From positions 115,492-126,915 of the forward strand of contig MU647326.1 of the NCBI GenBank assembly GCA_026770585.1: DNA of 11,424 bases, in the 5' to 3' direction. Each line of letters starts with the position of its first letter. Position 1 is the stretch's first letter. The notes under the pieces were generated by a model. The model searched no databases. It saw only the letters and a program-made list of their open reading frames with translations, and had not been told where the DNA came from. Of this stretch, positions 1 to 5,823 are shown piece by piece. The DNA is from Baffinella frigidus (taxonomy: Eukaryota > Cryptophyceae > Cryptomonadales > Baffinellaceae). Position numbers and translations under genes: made by a program.

Positions 1-10
1 AACGTGCTTC

Positions 11-110
11 CCCGGGGAACGATTTATTGTTTAGGGGGGGGGGCGATGTATTGTTCCCGGGGGGAACGATTTCTTGTTGAGGGGGGGGACGATTTATTGT
101 TTAGGGGGTA
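11..110. repeat. G-tract tandem repeat, about four degenerate units
   Basis: Units of roughly 20-27 bp built on ACGATTTATTGTTTAGGGGG recur. G runs lie at 14-17, 34-43 (10 G), 59-64, 81-88 and 104-108. Spacers between runs are about 15-16 nt, longer than in a classic G-quadruplex, but the two longest runs could each contribute. No coding content is credible here; the overlapping frames on both strands are repeat translations. G-run lengths may also be affected by sequencing error. Confidence 0.6.
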
Positions 111-189
111 TAAACGGCGCGTTCCCCTCCATAAAGCACTTCCCCCCCCTGTAAACCGCGCATCCGTATCCGTAAACGGCGGCAAAAGT

Positions 190-401
190 TTGATTTGGGG
201 GGTCGCAACTTGGTGTCCACGTGACTGATTTCCAAGCAGGGAAAACATTCATTTGGGGGGTCACAACTTAGTGTCCACGTTACTGATTTTCAAGCAGGAA
301 AAACATTGATTTTGGGGGGGGTCACAACGTGGCGTCCACGTAACTGATTTTCAGGCAGGAAAAACATTGATTTTGGGGGGGTCACAACTTGGTGTCCACG
401 T
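190..401. repeat. ~60-bp tandem repeat, 3.5 copies
   Basis: A unit containing TCACAACTTGGTGTCCACGT then ACTGATTTTCAAGCAGG and AAAAACATTGATTTTGGGG recurs. The TCRCAAC element falls at about 203, 261, 322 and 382, so spacing is 58-61 bp. A further partial unit (AACATGGTGTCCACGTTA) lies at 504-521, where a MITE interrupts it, and its other half resumes at 698 (TACTGATTTTCAGG). Each unit contains CTGATTTTCAG, which resembles a branch point plus 3' splice acceptor, so this may be intron-derived; that is inference. Confidence 0.8.
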
Positions 402-403
402 TA

Positions 404-497
404 TCTCCGTATACTGTTGTATACTCGGTGATATATGACTCTGGGTAGGTGACTCTCTAGAGCATCTTTCTGCTCTCGCGTGTCGCCTCCCAGAGGC
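404..497 (-). repeat. Dispersed repeat copy 1 (inverted relative to 5661-5750)
   Basis: On the minus strand this stretch matches 5661-5750 of the plus strand. The best part, 416-450, is 35 nt with two mismatches to 5704-5738. In one frame both copies read TYPESYIT(E/K)YTT; in another they read LPRV(I/V)YH(R/Q)VYN. The match extends more weakly through GGCGCCTCTGGGAGGCGACACG. I cannot tell whether it is an exon shared by paralogues or a fragment of a mobile element; no complete gene surrounds either copy. Confidence 0.7.
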
Positions 498-521
498 GCC
501 CCCAACATGGTGTCCACGTTA

Positions 522-697
522 GAGCTATTCCGGTAGGACTTGTCGCGTTTTCGATTTCGAGACTTCGAGACTTCATTTGTACCATGAGATTTGAAACGGT
601 GTGTTTTAAAACGTTGTACGCCCTTTAAAACCTTTTTGAAGTCTGAAATCTTGAAATCTCGAAGTCGAAAACGCGACAAGTCCTACCGGAATGGCTC
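522..697. mobile_element. TA-flanked MITE with ~50-bp terminal inverted repeats
   Basis: The left end GAGCTATTCCGGTAGGACTT and right end AAGTCCTACCGGAATGGCTC are inverted copies that continue inward through TGTCGCGTTTTCGA(C/T)TTCGAG, about 50 bp per arm. TA lies on both sides (520-521 and 698-699). Without the element the flanks join as GTCCACGTTACTGATTTTCAGG, which is the sequence found uninterrupted in the upstream ~60-bp repeat (271-293). A TA target duplication is typical of Tc1/mariner-type elements. At 176 bp it has no room for a transposase and must be non-autonomous. Confidence 0.85.
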
Positions 698-747
698 TAC
701 TGATTTTCAGGCCCCCCGCCGAACGCGGCCAAACGCCAGCAACTTGT

Positions 748-781
748 CACGTCCCTCCCCGGATTCACGGGGAGGGACGTG
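748..781. repeat. 13-bp perfect hairpin
   Basis: CACGTCCCTCCCC (748-760) and GGGGAGGGACGTG (769-781) are exact inverted copies around an 8-nt loop, followed at once by the palindrome CCACGTGG (782-789). No poly-T follows, so nothing suggests a bacterial-type terminator. It may be a remnant of a foldback element. The stretch 790-870 shows nothing I recognise. Confidence 0.6.
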
Positions 782-869
782 CCACGTGGCATACTGAGTG
801 GATACGGTGACTATCCTATCCATTAACGGCGGATTCCCAACCGACAGGCGCTAGTGGAGGCCGATGACG

Positions 870-1235
870 CGCTCGCGACCCAGAGCCGCATGGTCTCGTC
901 CCCCAACAACACGCGTCGTTTCGTTCAGTCTCGTCCCCAAAACACGTGTCGTTTCGTCTTCTTCTTCCTGTATTCATTCGCAGTGTAATTTTTTTTGATA
1001 AAACGCGACCCAGAGCCGCATGGTCCCGTCCCCGAACTCGCGTCTTTTCTCAACCGTGATGAGTGAAAAGGCGTGGTTGTGTTGGTCTCGATTTCGAACA
1101 CGCGTCGTTTCATCCAGTCTCGTCCAACAACACGCGTTGATTCGTCGTCTTCTTCTGTATGTATCCTCAGCGTTGAATGGTGGGATAAACCTCGACGCAG
1201 ACGCGCATGTTTTCGTCCCCAAATAAGCGCCTGCT
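870..1235. repeat. Degenerate ACGCGTCGTTTCGTC repeat field with a 30-bp duplication
   Basis: The 30 bp beginning CGCGACCCAGAGCCGCATGG occur at 874-903 and 1004-1033 with one mismatch. Around them the motif AACACGCGTCGTTTCRTCCAGTCTCGTCC recurs in degenerate form (for example 908-935, 943-960, 1097-1127, 1129-1150). The overlapping frames on both strands translate the repeat and are not credible genes. The next stretch, 1236-1300, shows nothing recognisable. Confidence 0.6.
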
Positions 1236-1301
1236 CATTCCGTATCGTCCGTAAGCACGTTTGATTGCGTTCCGTTGTGAAGGGTTCCGTCCCTCAGCAC
1301 G

Positions 1302-1319
1302 CGTGGTTTCGAAACCACG
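1302..1319. repeat. 18-bp perfect palindrome
   Basis: CGTGGTTTCGAAACCACG is a perfect palindrome with no spacer. It could be a protein binding site or the end of an old inverted repeat; the flanks give no further clue. Confidence 0.5.
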
Positions 1320-1347
1320 TAGCGCCTTTAACCTAAAACTGGAGCAG

Positions 1348-1372
1348 AAGGTTCCCGTCAGAAGGGAACCTT
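1348..1372. repeat. 9-bp hairpin
   Basis: AAGGTTCCC and GGGAACCTT are exact inverted copies with a 7-nt loop. CCTGAACCTTGTGC follows directly, repeating part of the right arm and its flank (GGGAACCTTGTGC). No function can be assigned. Confidence 0.45.
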
Positions 1373-1510
1373 GTGCCCCTGAACCTTGTGCTCATTACTT
1401 TTTTCCTCTTTGAAGAAGAGCGCCGCGAGTGCGGACATCGAAGACCCCCCCCGACCCCTACACCTTCTTGCCGCCGCAGTGGGTGGGGTTTAGGTTCGGA
1501 TGATGAGAAA

Positions 1511-1524
1511 GGGGGGGGGGGGGG
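1511..1524. repeat. Homopolymer run of 14 G
   Basis: An uninterrupted G tract. Its length is likely polymorphic or error-prone and shifts any frame drawn through it, which is one reason not to accept the overlapping frames as genes. Confidence 0.7.
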
Positions 1525-1604
1525 CAGACGCTCAAACGGCTCACTCACTCCGTTGGCTCTTTCGGTACTCCTCCCCGAATACGTGGTTTTTGTGTTGGTA
1601 TCGT

Positions 1605-1940
1605 CCAGCGCGCCTTTTGAAAGCAGTCGCGTCTGTTAAAACGCGCCTTTTGGAACCAGGTGGAGGTGTTCACGGGGAAGAAGCTTCCGCAGCTGAGGAC
1701 GTTTCGCCCCTTGCGCACATCTCCCTGATGTGATCGCGCTTTATGATTCCGAAAACGCGTCTTTTGAATGCAGTCACGTCGCCAAAACGCACCTTTCGAA
1801 CCAGTCACGTCCGCTAAAACGCGTTTTAGTAACCAGTCTCGTCCGGTAAAGCACACCTTTTGAAGGCAGTCTCGTCCGCTAAACCGCGCCTTTTGGAACC
1901 AGGTGGAGGTGTTTACGGGGAAGAAGCTTCCGCAGCTGAG
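1605..1940 (+). repeat. ~32-bp minisatellite flanked by a duplicated 61-bp exon-like segment
   Basis: Four to five units of GTCTCGTCCGCTAAAACGCG followed by CCTTTTGGAACCA run through 1745-1900. The 61-bp segments 1638-1698 and 1880-1940 match at 59 positions. Each holds TTTTGGAACCAG followed by GTGGAGGTGTTYACGGGG and AAGAAGCTTCCGCAGCTGAG. If the CAG is an acceptor, the downstream sequence reads VEVFTGKKLPQL. That would be consistent with a short duplicated exon, but no donor is clear (CTGAGGACG and CTGAGAGAA follow). The related string AAACCGCGCCTTTTGG also occurs in the 3182-3400 repeat. Confidence 0.6.
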
Positions 1941-1984
1941 AGAAGAGGTCTCACCCCTTTAGGGTTTATTTAGCTCTGTTAATG

Positions 1985-2376
1985 AACCCTAAACCCTAAA
2001 CCCTAAACTCTAAACCCTGAACCCACAATCCACAACCCACAGCCCTAAACCCTAAACCCTGAACCCGAAACCCTCAACCCTAAACCCTAAACCCTACCTG
2101 AACCCTAAACCCTCAACCCTCAACCCCAAACCCCAAACCCTAAAACCTAAACCCTAAACCCTGAGACCTAAAACCTAAAACCTAAACCCCAAACCCCAAA
2201 CCCTAAACCCTAAACCCTAAACCCCAAACCCCAAACTCTAAACTCTAAACCCCAAACCCCAAACCCCAAACCCCACACCCCAAACCCCAAACCCCAAACC
2301 CCAAACACCCGAACCTAAACCCCAAACCCCAAACCCCAAACCCTAACCCCCAAACCCGAAACCCTAAACCCTAAAT
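1985..2376. repeat. Interstitial telomere-like repeat block, C-rich strand on top
   Basis: Degenerate heptads CCCTAAA mixed with CCCCAAA, CCTAAAA and TCTAAAC run for about 390 bp. Just upstream (1967-1979) the motif appears in the opposite orientation (TTTAGGGTTTA), so the block starts near an orientation switch. The heptad is the plant/green-alga type telomere repeat. The heavy degeneration argues for an interstitial block rather than a functional chromosome end. Confidence 0.85.
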
Positions 2377-2430
2377 CAGGTGAGGAGAGTCTTCGGCGTC
2401 CCTGCGGAAAGCCAGGCACGCTACCCTAGA
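2377..2430. other. Non-repetitive island between telomere-like blocks
   Basis: About 45 bp of ordinary-complexity sequence (TCAGGTGAGGAGAGTCTTCGG...) interrupts the heptads. It contains CAGGTGAGGA, which resembles an exon/intron donor junction, but nothing else supports an exon. Confidence 0.4.
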
Positions 2431-2690
2431 CCCTGAACCATAACATATACACCATTAACCATTAAGCATTAACCAGTAACCATAAACCATAAACCATAAA
2501 CCATAAACCATAAAAATTAAACCCTAAAACCTAAACCCTAAATCCTAACCCCTACACCCTTCACCCTGAACCCTAAACCCTAAACCCTAAACCCTAAACC
2601 CTAAACCCTAAACTCCAACCCCTAAAACCTAAACCCCAAACCCTCCACCCTAAACCTCAAACCCAAACCCCTAAACCGCAATTTCTAAAC
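2431..2690. repeat. Telomere-like block with an ACCATAA variant register
   Basis: From about 2444 to 2512 the heptad drifts to ACCATTA and then homogeneous ACCATAA (about four exact units at 2481-2510), and after that returns to CCCTAAA. A local run of identical variant heptads shows recent amplification of a mutated unit rather than telomerase addition. Confidence 0.8.
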
Positions 2691-2717
2691 CCAAGCCCCA
2701 GTCACGCTCCAGTTGAC

Positions 2718-2920
2718 AGAACCGGATAGGCTTTGTTCGTAGAAGGACGGTGACTTCACGGGACATAATTGTTTTAGAGCCATTCCGGTAGGACTTGTCG
2801 CGTTTTCGACTTCGAGATTTCAAGATTTCAGACTTCAAAAAGGTTTTAAAGGGCGTAAAATAGAACCGGATAGGCTTGGTTCGTGGAAGGACGGTGACTT
2901 CACCGGACATAATTGTTTTA
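2718..2920. repeat. 144-bp direct duplication flanking half a MITE
   Basis: 2718-2776 and 2862-2920 are 59-bp copies matching at 56 positions (AGAACCGGATAGGCTT...GACATAATTGTTTTA). Between them sits the half MITE at 2775-2857. On the minus strand both copies read KTIMS(G/R)EVTVL(P/L)RTKPIRF, so an old coding segment is possible, but no gene context supports it. Confidence 0.7.
2775..2857 (-). mobile_element. Half copy of the 522-697 MITE
   Basis: 83 nt beginning TAGAGCCATTCCGGTAGG are identical to the reverse complement of the right half of the element at 522-699, through AAGGTTTTAAAGGGCGTA. The opposite terminus is missing and sequence passes into the duplicated flank. Complete identity over 83 nt implies recent spread or gene conversion, followed by truncation and local duplication. 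Confidence 0.85.
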
Positions 2921-2939
2921 AAACCAGGCAGGGTGTGTA

Positions 2940-3145
2940 CAGCGGGTCTCTGATTAGTTGACACGATTCGGACCCCGAAAAGCAAATTAGCAACGAACAA
3001 AATCAGTCAACTTGTGTAGTAATTTTCATTGAAATGAAGATATTTTTTTTACGCAATGAAAATTAATACACAAGTTGACTCATTTTGTTCGTTGGTAATT
3101 TGCTTTTCGAGGTCCGAATCGTGTCAACTAATCAGAGACCCGCTC
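2940..3145. mobile_element. Foldback MITE A, near-perfect 92-bp arms
   Basis: Arms 2940-3031 and 3054-3145 are inverted copies with 87 of 92 matches, around a 22-nt A/T-rich loop. The ends read CAGCGGGTCTCTGATTAG and CTAATCAGAGACCCGCTC. TA flanks both sides (2938-2939 and 3146-3147), fitting a Tc1/mariner-like target duplication. It has no coding capacity. Its transcript would form a long hairpin and could feed small-RNA production; that is inference. The inner arm contains AATGAAAATTACTACACAA (minus strand), shared with elements D and E. Confidence 0.85.
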
Positions 3146-3181
3146 TACCCGAGGGAACTCCTTATAGCGGACACGCACAAA

Positions 3182-3440
3182 TATTGCAGGTGAAACCGCG
3201 CCTTTTGGTGGACAAAAAAAACAGGTGTTGCAGCTGAAACTGCAACTGTTGATGGACGAGACAAAGACGCAGAAACCGAGACCGCGGCGGTTGGTGACGA
3301 CGCGTCCACGTATTGCAGCTGAAACCGCGCCTTATGGTGGACGAGACACAGGTTCTGCAACTGAAACCGCGCCCTTTGGTGCACGGACACAGGTTCTGCA
3401 GCTGAAACTGCAACTGTTGGTGGACGAGACCAAGACTCTG
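3182..3440 (+). repeat. ~43-bp tandem repeat with a splice-acceptor-like start and ubiquitin-like exon beginning
   Basis: Five units start near 3182, 3226, 3310, 3353 and 3394. Each has (T/C)TGCAGCTGAAACYGC followed by CTTTTGGTGGACGAGACAC, usually ending ACAGGT. The last unit runs into the ubiquitin-like exon, so the repeat unit is the exon's first ~12 codons (LKLQLLVDETKT) plus the preceding acceptor TGCAG. Earlier units are decayed versions. This is a local amplification of an intron/exon boundary. Confidence 0.7.
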
Positions 3441-3509
3441 GCGCAGCTGGGGCTCATGGATGGCTCTACGATCATGCTCTGGACACAAGGCTTCTTCCAA
3501 AGACACCAG
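3402..3509 (+). CDS. Candidate exon, C-terminal half of a ubiquitin-like (beta-grasp) domain, copy 1
   Basis: Bounded by acceptor GTTCTGCAG and donor CAG|GTGCAG, the 108 nt encode 36 residues including LVDETKTLAQLGLMDGST and IMLW. This spacing (basic/acidic loop, TLAQLGL, DGSTI, hydrophobic strand) resembles the second half of ubiquitin-like domains, which usually span about 70-75 residues. The first half is not recognisable upstream, although KKLPQL at 1681-1696 might belong to a related exon. The frame stays open through the intron-like DNA into copy 2, so it could also be read as one 190-codon frame (3225-3797). Identification rests on pattern recognition only. Confidence 0.45.
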
Positions 3510-3670
3510 GTGCAGGGTTTATGGCTTAGGGTTTGGGGTTTGGGGTTCGGGTGTAGGGTTGAGGGCCCAGGGATTCTTCCAGGTGCGAAGCGGTTGACTG
3601 AAACGGGGAAGTTTTGTACCGGGAGGGTGGTCAAACCGGGGAGGTTTAGTACCGGGCGGCCGAGGATTAG
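3510..3670 (+). other. Candidate intron carrying telomere-like and dispersed repeats
   Basis: Starting GTGCAGGGTTT, it passes directly into TTAGGGTTTGGGGTTTGGGG, then CCAGGTGCGAAGCGGTTGACTGA and a segment TTTTGTACCGGGAGGGTGG...GGTTTAGTACCGGGCGGCC. The same order (GTGCAGGG, TTAGGG-like DNA, CCAGGTGCGAA, GTTGACTGAA, GTACCAGGGTGG...GGGGAGGTTTAGCACTGGG) follows exon copy 2 from 3771 to about 4220, there split by element B. The exon and its intron were therefore duplicated as a unit. Confidence 0.5.
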
Positions 3671-3770
3671 TCGACTGTTGGTGGACGAGACCAAGACGCT
3701 CGTGCAGCTGGGGCTCATGGATGGCTCTACGATCATGCTCTGGACTCAAGGCTTTGTCCGAAGGCACCAG
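3671..3770 (+). CDS. Candidate exon, ubiquitin-like C-terminal half, copy 2
   Basis: After GGATTAG the sequence encodes LLVDETKTLVQLGLMDGS and TIMLWTQGFVRRHQ from 3675, ending at CAG|GTGCAG. Residues differ from copy 1 only at A/V, and FQ/VR near the end, while silent changes also occur (ACTCTGGCG/ACGCTCGTG). Preserved sense in both copies is weak evidence for coding. Acceptor ATTAG would add one nucleotide relative to the reading frame, so the exact start is uncertain. The pair could be mutually exclusive or tandem exons. Confidence 0.4.
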
Positions 3771-3931
3771 GTGCAGGGCTTTAGGGTTGAGGGGTAAGGA
3801 GTTTGGGTGTATGGTGTAAGGTGTAGGGTGCAGGGTGTAGTGTTTGGATGCGAACCAGTCGACTCCAGGTGCGAACTTCTCGTGGAGATTCTGAGACTCC
3901 ATCTACGCACACACGTTGACTGAATCGAGTA
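3771..3931 (+). repeat. Second copy of the intron unit, left part
   Basis: Begins GTGCAGGGCTTTAGGG and continues as GTGTAGGGTGCAGGGTG, a telomere-like variant with the G-rich strand on top, then CTCCAGGTGCGAACTTCTC and CACGTTGACTGAATCGAG. It is interrupted by element B; the remainder resumes at 4169 (GGTAGGGTTTGTACCAGGG...GGTTTAGCACTGGG). Confidence 0.6.
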
Positions 3932-4166
3932 TTGTAGAAATGGGCTCCGCGCGGAATTTTAGAACGTGAGGTGAGGAGGTCAGGAACGTCAAAAAATCGA
4001 TTTTTGGACGAAAAATCGATTGTGTGCTATGTTACGGGTGGTTAATTCTATTTTGGGTATCTTGACCATGCCTAGGATAGCATAAAAGTTCATTTTCGAC
4101 GATTTTTTATCTCCTGCCCTCATTTCCTGACCTGACCTTGAATCTGCGCGGAGCACATTTCTACAA
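3932..4166. mobile_element. TA-flanked MITE B inserted in a duplicated intron copy
   Basis: Terminal inverted repeats are TTGTAGAAATGGGCTCCGCGC at 3932-3952 and its inverse ending at 4166, 20 of 21 matching. TA flanks both ends (3930-3931 and 4167-4168). Weaker inverted similarity continues inward (AGGTCAGGAA and AAAAAATCG on both arms), and AAAAATCGATTTTT (3992-4005) is a perfect palindrome. It lies within the second copy of the intron unit whose first copy (3586-3640) has no such insert. The translated frame covering its minus strand is incidental. Confidence 0.8.
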
Positions 4167-4337
4167 TAGGTAGGGTTTGTACCAGGGTGGTATCTAAAGC
4201 GGGGAGGTTTAGCACTGGGACATCTCCCGGTAATAAAACGTTTGATAGGTAACTTTGTATCTTCCTGTACACACAGAGTTATATGATAAGAGCGAGGCAG
4301 TTGACTGATCCGGTTGGGCTCCGTGCGCATGTTAATA

Positions 4338-4498
4338 GGGTAACGTCCTGAAAACCGGGTAGTTAGGCCTACGGCATTGCCTACGGCGGGCCGTAGGGCT
4401 CCTAGGACCTAATGTTTCATAGGACCCCCCCTTAGGCCCCTACGGCCTACCGTAGGCAATACCGTAGGCGTAACTCCCCGGTTTTCAGGACGTCACCC
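4338..4498. mobile_element. TA-flanked MITE C inserted 5 nt before an exon-like segment
   Basis: Arms 4338-4398 and 4438-4498 are inverted copies with 55 of 61 matches (GGGTAACGTCCTGAAAACCG outermost). TA lies on both sides (4336-4337, 4499-4500). Inside each arm CCTACGG and its inverse alternate, so the arms can fold on themselves as well. The element interrupts a duplicated segment whose other copy is at 4958-5040, and only TGAAG separates the right-hand TA from the exon-like GTGCGGATGACAGCG. Confidence 0.85.
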
Positions 4499-4505
4499 TA
4501 TGAAG

Positions 4506-4544
4506 GTGCGGATGACAGCGGACGCGACTGGGGACGCGACCTGT
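4506..4544 (+). CDS. Candidate short exon, copy 1 (damaged boundaries)
   Basis: Reads VRMTADATGDATC and is the counterpart of 4996-5034. Its presumed acceptor is reduced to TATGAAG because MITE C sits where the pyrimidine tract should be, and its donor GGGTACGT is changed to TGTATTTT. It therefore looks like an inactivated duplicate exon. The upstream flank GCAGTTGACTGATCCGG (4288-4304) matches GCAGTTGACTGATTCCGG before copy 2. Confidence 0.4.
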
Positions 4545-4597
4545 ATTTTACAACGCCGTTATAACTGTACAAGTCCTTTAGTACCAGCGCGTCCACA

Positions 4598-4776
4598 GAT
4601 CTAATCCCGCCAGGTATTTGATTTAAATGCTTTGGAGTTCCCCGAATCAACGAAATTTACTACATAATTGGCCAAATCAGTCGTGTCCAGCCCTGGACGT
4701 GACCAATTGTGTGGTAAATTTCATGTATTCGGGGAACTTCCAACCATTTAAAACAAATACCTGGCGGGATGAGATC
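4598..4776. mobile_element. Foldback element D, 74-bp arms
   Basis: Left arm 4598-4671 and right arm 4703-4776 match at 64 of 74 positions in inverse orientation (GATCTAATCCCGCCAGGTAT outermost, ACAATTGG innermost), with a 31-nt loop containing TCCAGCCCTGGA. No flanking target duplication is clear. The arms include GAAATTTACTACATAATT, a core shared with elements A and E. The 67-residue frame inside is a translation of the foldback. Confidence 0.75.
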
Positions 4777-4800
4777 GTGCCCAGGGAAGGACGCGCATTA

Positions 4801-4934
4801 ATCTCCATACAATTAATTAATTGCTTTTGAGCAACGAAAATTACTACACGATTTTCTCATAAAAGTAGTAGTAAAGCATTTGTGTAGTAAATTTCGCTGC
4901 GCCAAAAGCAATTAATTGATACTTTTGTGGAGAT
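4801..4934. mobile_element. Foldback element E adjacent to D
   Basis: Left ATCTCCATACAATTAATTAA...TTGCTTTTGAGCAACGAAAA and right arm TTTCGCTGCGCCAAAAGCAATTAATTG...TGGAGAT are inverted copies with small indels, about 50 nt each. The inner arms hold GAAAATTACTACACGA and TTGTGTAGTAAATTTC. The right margins of D (CATCCCGCC side: GATGAGATCGTGCCCAG) and E (GATGAGCATGCCCAG) are alike, so D and E are probably related. No clear target duplication. Confidence 0.7.
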
Positions 4935-4995
4935 GAGCATGCCCAGTGTGGCCCTGGCAGTTGACTGATTCCGGTGGGATTTGTGTTTTTTGCAG

Positions 4996-5034
4996 GTGAG
5001 GGCTACAGCAAACGAGACCGGGGACGCTACCTGG
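4996..5034 (+). CDS. Candidate 13-codon exon, copy 2
   Basis: A good acceptor (TTGTGTTTTTTGCAG, with upstream TTGACTGAT as a possible branch point) and donor TGG|GTACGT bracket 39 nt reading VRATANETGDATW. A methionine frame covering it (4981-5379) is mostly translation of the CCCTACA repeat (LHPTPYT units) and is not credible as a protein. The following putative intron enters telomere-like DNA after 13 nt. Confidence 0.4.
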
Positions 5035-5047
5035 GTACGTTCTTTTA

Positions 5048-5222
5048 AACCCTTAACCCTACACCCTGCACCCTACACCCTACACCCTACACCCTACACC
5101 CTACACCCTACACCCTACACCCTGCACCCTACACCCTACACCCCGAACCCTACACCCTACACCCTACACTCTACAACCTACACCCTACACCCTGAACCCT
5201 ACACCCTACACCCGAAACCCAA
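5048..5222. repeat. CCCTACA heptad block
   Basis: About 24 heptads, mostly CCCTACA with CCCTGCA, CCCCGAA and CCCTGAA variants. It is purer than the CCCTAAA blocks, suggesting later amplification of an A-to-C variant unit. It encodes the apparent TLHPTPY repeats. The following 5225-5325 holds nothing recognisable beyond a 7-bp hairpin, TGCCTGC...GCAGGCA. Confidence 0.85.
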
Positions 5223-5324
5223 ACCCCTAATATTTCCACCCGAGTTCAACAATCCCAGCGCACCGTGCCTGCAACCCCCCGTTTGTCGCAGGCAGCCCCA
5301 TCCTCTGCCCGCGCGAAAAACTGC

Positions 5325-5535
5325 CGATGTACAGTTCTACAGTTGCACAGTTCACTCGGATCCAGAACATTTCGTCTAAGTCAACTCCCCCTGAAAACCA
5401 GCGCCTTAAGTCAAATGCCGGCCATGGTGGCAGGGTCCATCTAAACGAAATCAGGGGAAAGTTGACTTAGGTGAGCTGGTTGACTTAGCTGAAATCTTGT
5501 GGGTCGGAGTGCAGTTGTACAGTTGTACAGTTGTA
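5325..5535. repeat. Imperfect inverted repeat, possible decayed foldback element
   Basis: Plus-strand TACAGTTGCACAGTTCACTCGGATCC...TAAGTCAACTCCCCTGA (5335-5394) is matched in inverse orientation by TCAGGGGAAAGTTGACTTA...GGTCGGAGTGCAGTTGTAC (5454-5520). Indels are frequent and no target duplication is seen. Short CAGTTGTACAG units (5513-5560) then extend the right arm as a tandem repeat. Confidence 0.55.
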
Positions 5536-5660
5536 CAGTGAGCATACAGTTGTACAGGTGTATAGCGAGGTGTACAGGTGCATAGTGAGTTGAAAATGGT
5601 GTCCTCCGGTCGTGGCCGTTTCAACCGCGTCGGCTGTTGCGTTCGAACTCCGCGTCGTGT

Positions 5661-5750
5661 GGCCTCTGGGGAGGTCACACGAGAGAGAAGATAATCTCGA
5701 GGGACCTACCCAGAGTCGTATATCACCAAGTATACAACGTATGCGAAGAT
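5661..5750 (+). repeat. Dispersed repeat copy 2
   Basis: Counterpart of 404-497 in opposite orientation. CCTACCCAGAGTCGTATATC continues with ACCAAGTATACAAC. Upstream GGCCTCTGGGGAGGTCACACG matches GGCGCCTCTGGGAGGCGACACG of copy 1. Here it runs directly into the hairpin at 5751-5805. Confidence 0.7.
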
Positions 5751-5805
5751 AAACGCCAACGGTTGAAACCGCAACCGGCCGTCGCTGTTTCAATCGTTGG
5801 CGTTT
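5751..5805. repeat. 19-bp hairpin
   Basis: AAACGCCAACGGTTGAAAC (5751-5769) and GTTTCAATCGTTGGCGTTT (5787-5805) are inverted copies with one mismatch and a 17-nt G/C-rich loop. A related string, GTGGCCGTTTCAACCGCG, lies upstream at 5605-5622. Confidence 0.6.
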
Positions 5806-5823
5806 TCTATGGTTGGATGGCAT

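Noticed and set aside
748-781. Rho-independent terminator
   Set aside because: No T run follows and nothing else here is prokaryotic.
1985-2376. True telomere
   Set aside because: Too degenerate, flanked on both sides by other DNA, and the same motif occurs in both orientations through the window.
2671-3000. Minus-strand 109-codon frame
   Set aside because: It covers the MITE half, the 144-bp duplication and the arm of element A; the MITE-derived part recurs in the frame at 401-679, showing it is repeat sequence.
3989-4330. Minus-strand 113-codon frame
   Set aside because: Most of it lies inside foldback element B and the rest in the duplicated intron unit.
4627-4830. 67-codon frame within foldbacks D and E
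   Set aside because: It is read through both arms of D, so its sequence is fixed by the inverted repeat, not by coding.
4981-5379. 132-codon frame with TLHPTPY repeats
   Set aside because: The protein is the translation of the CCCTACA heptad block; heptads are open in all three phases, so length means nothing.
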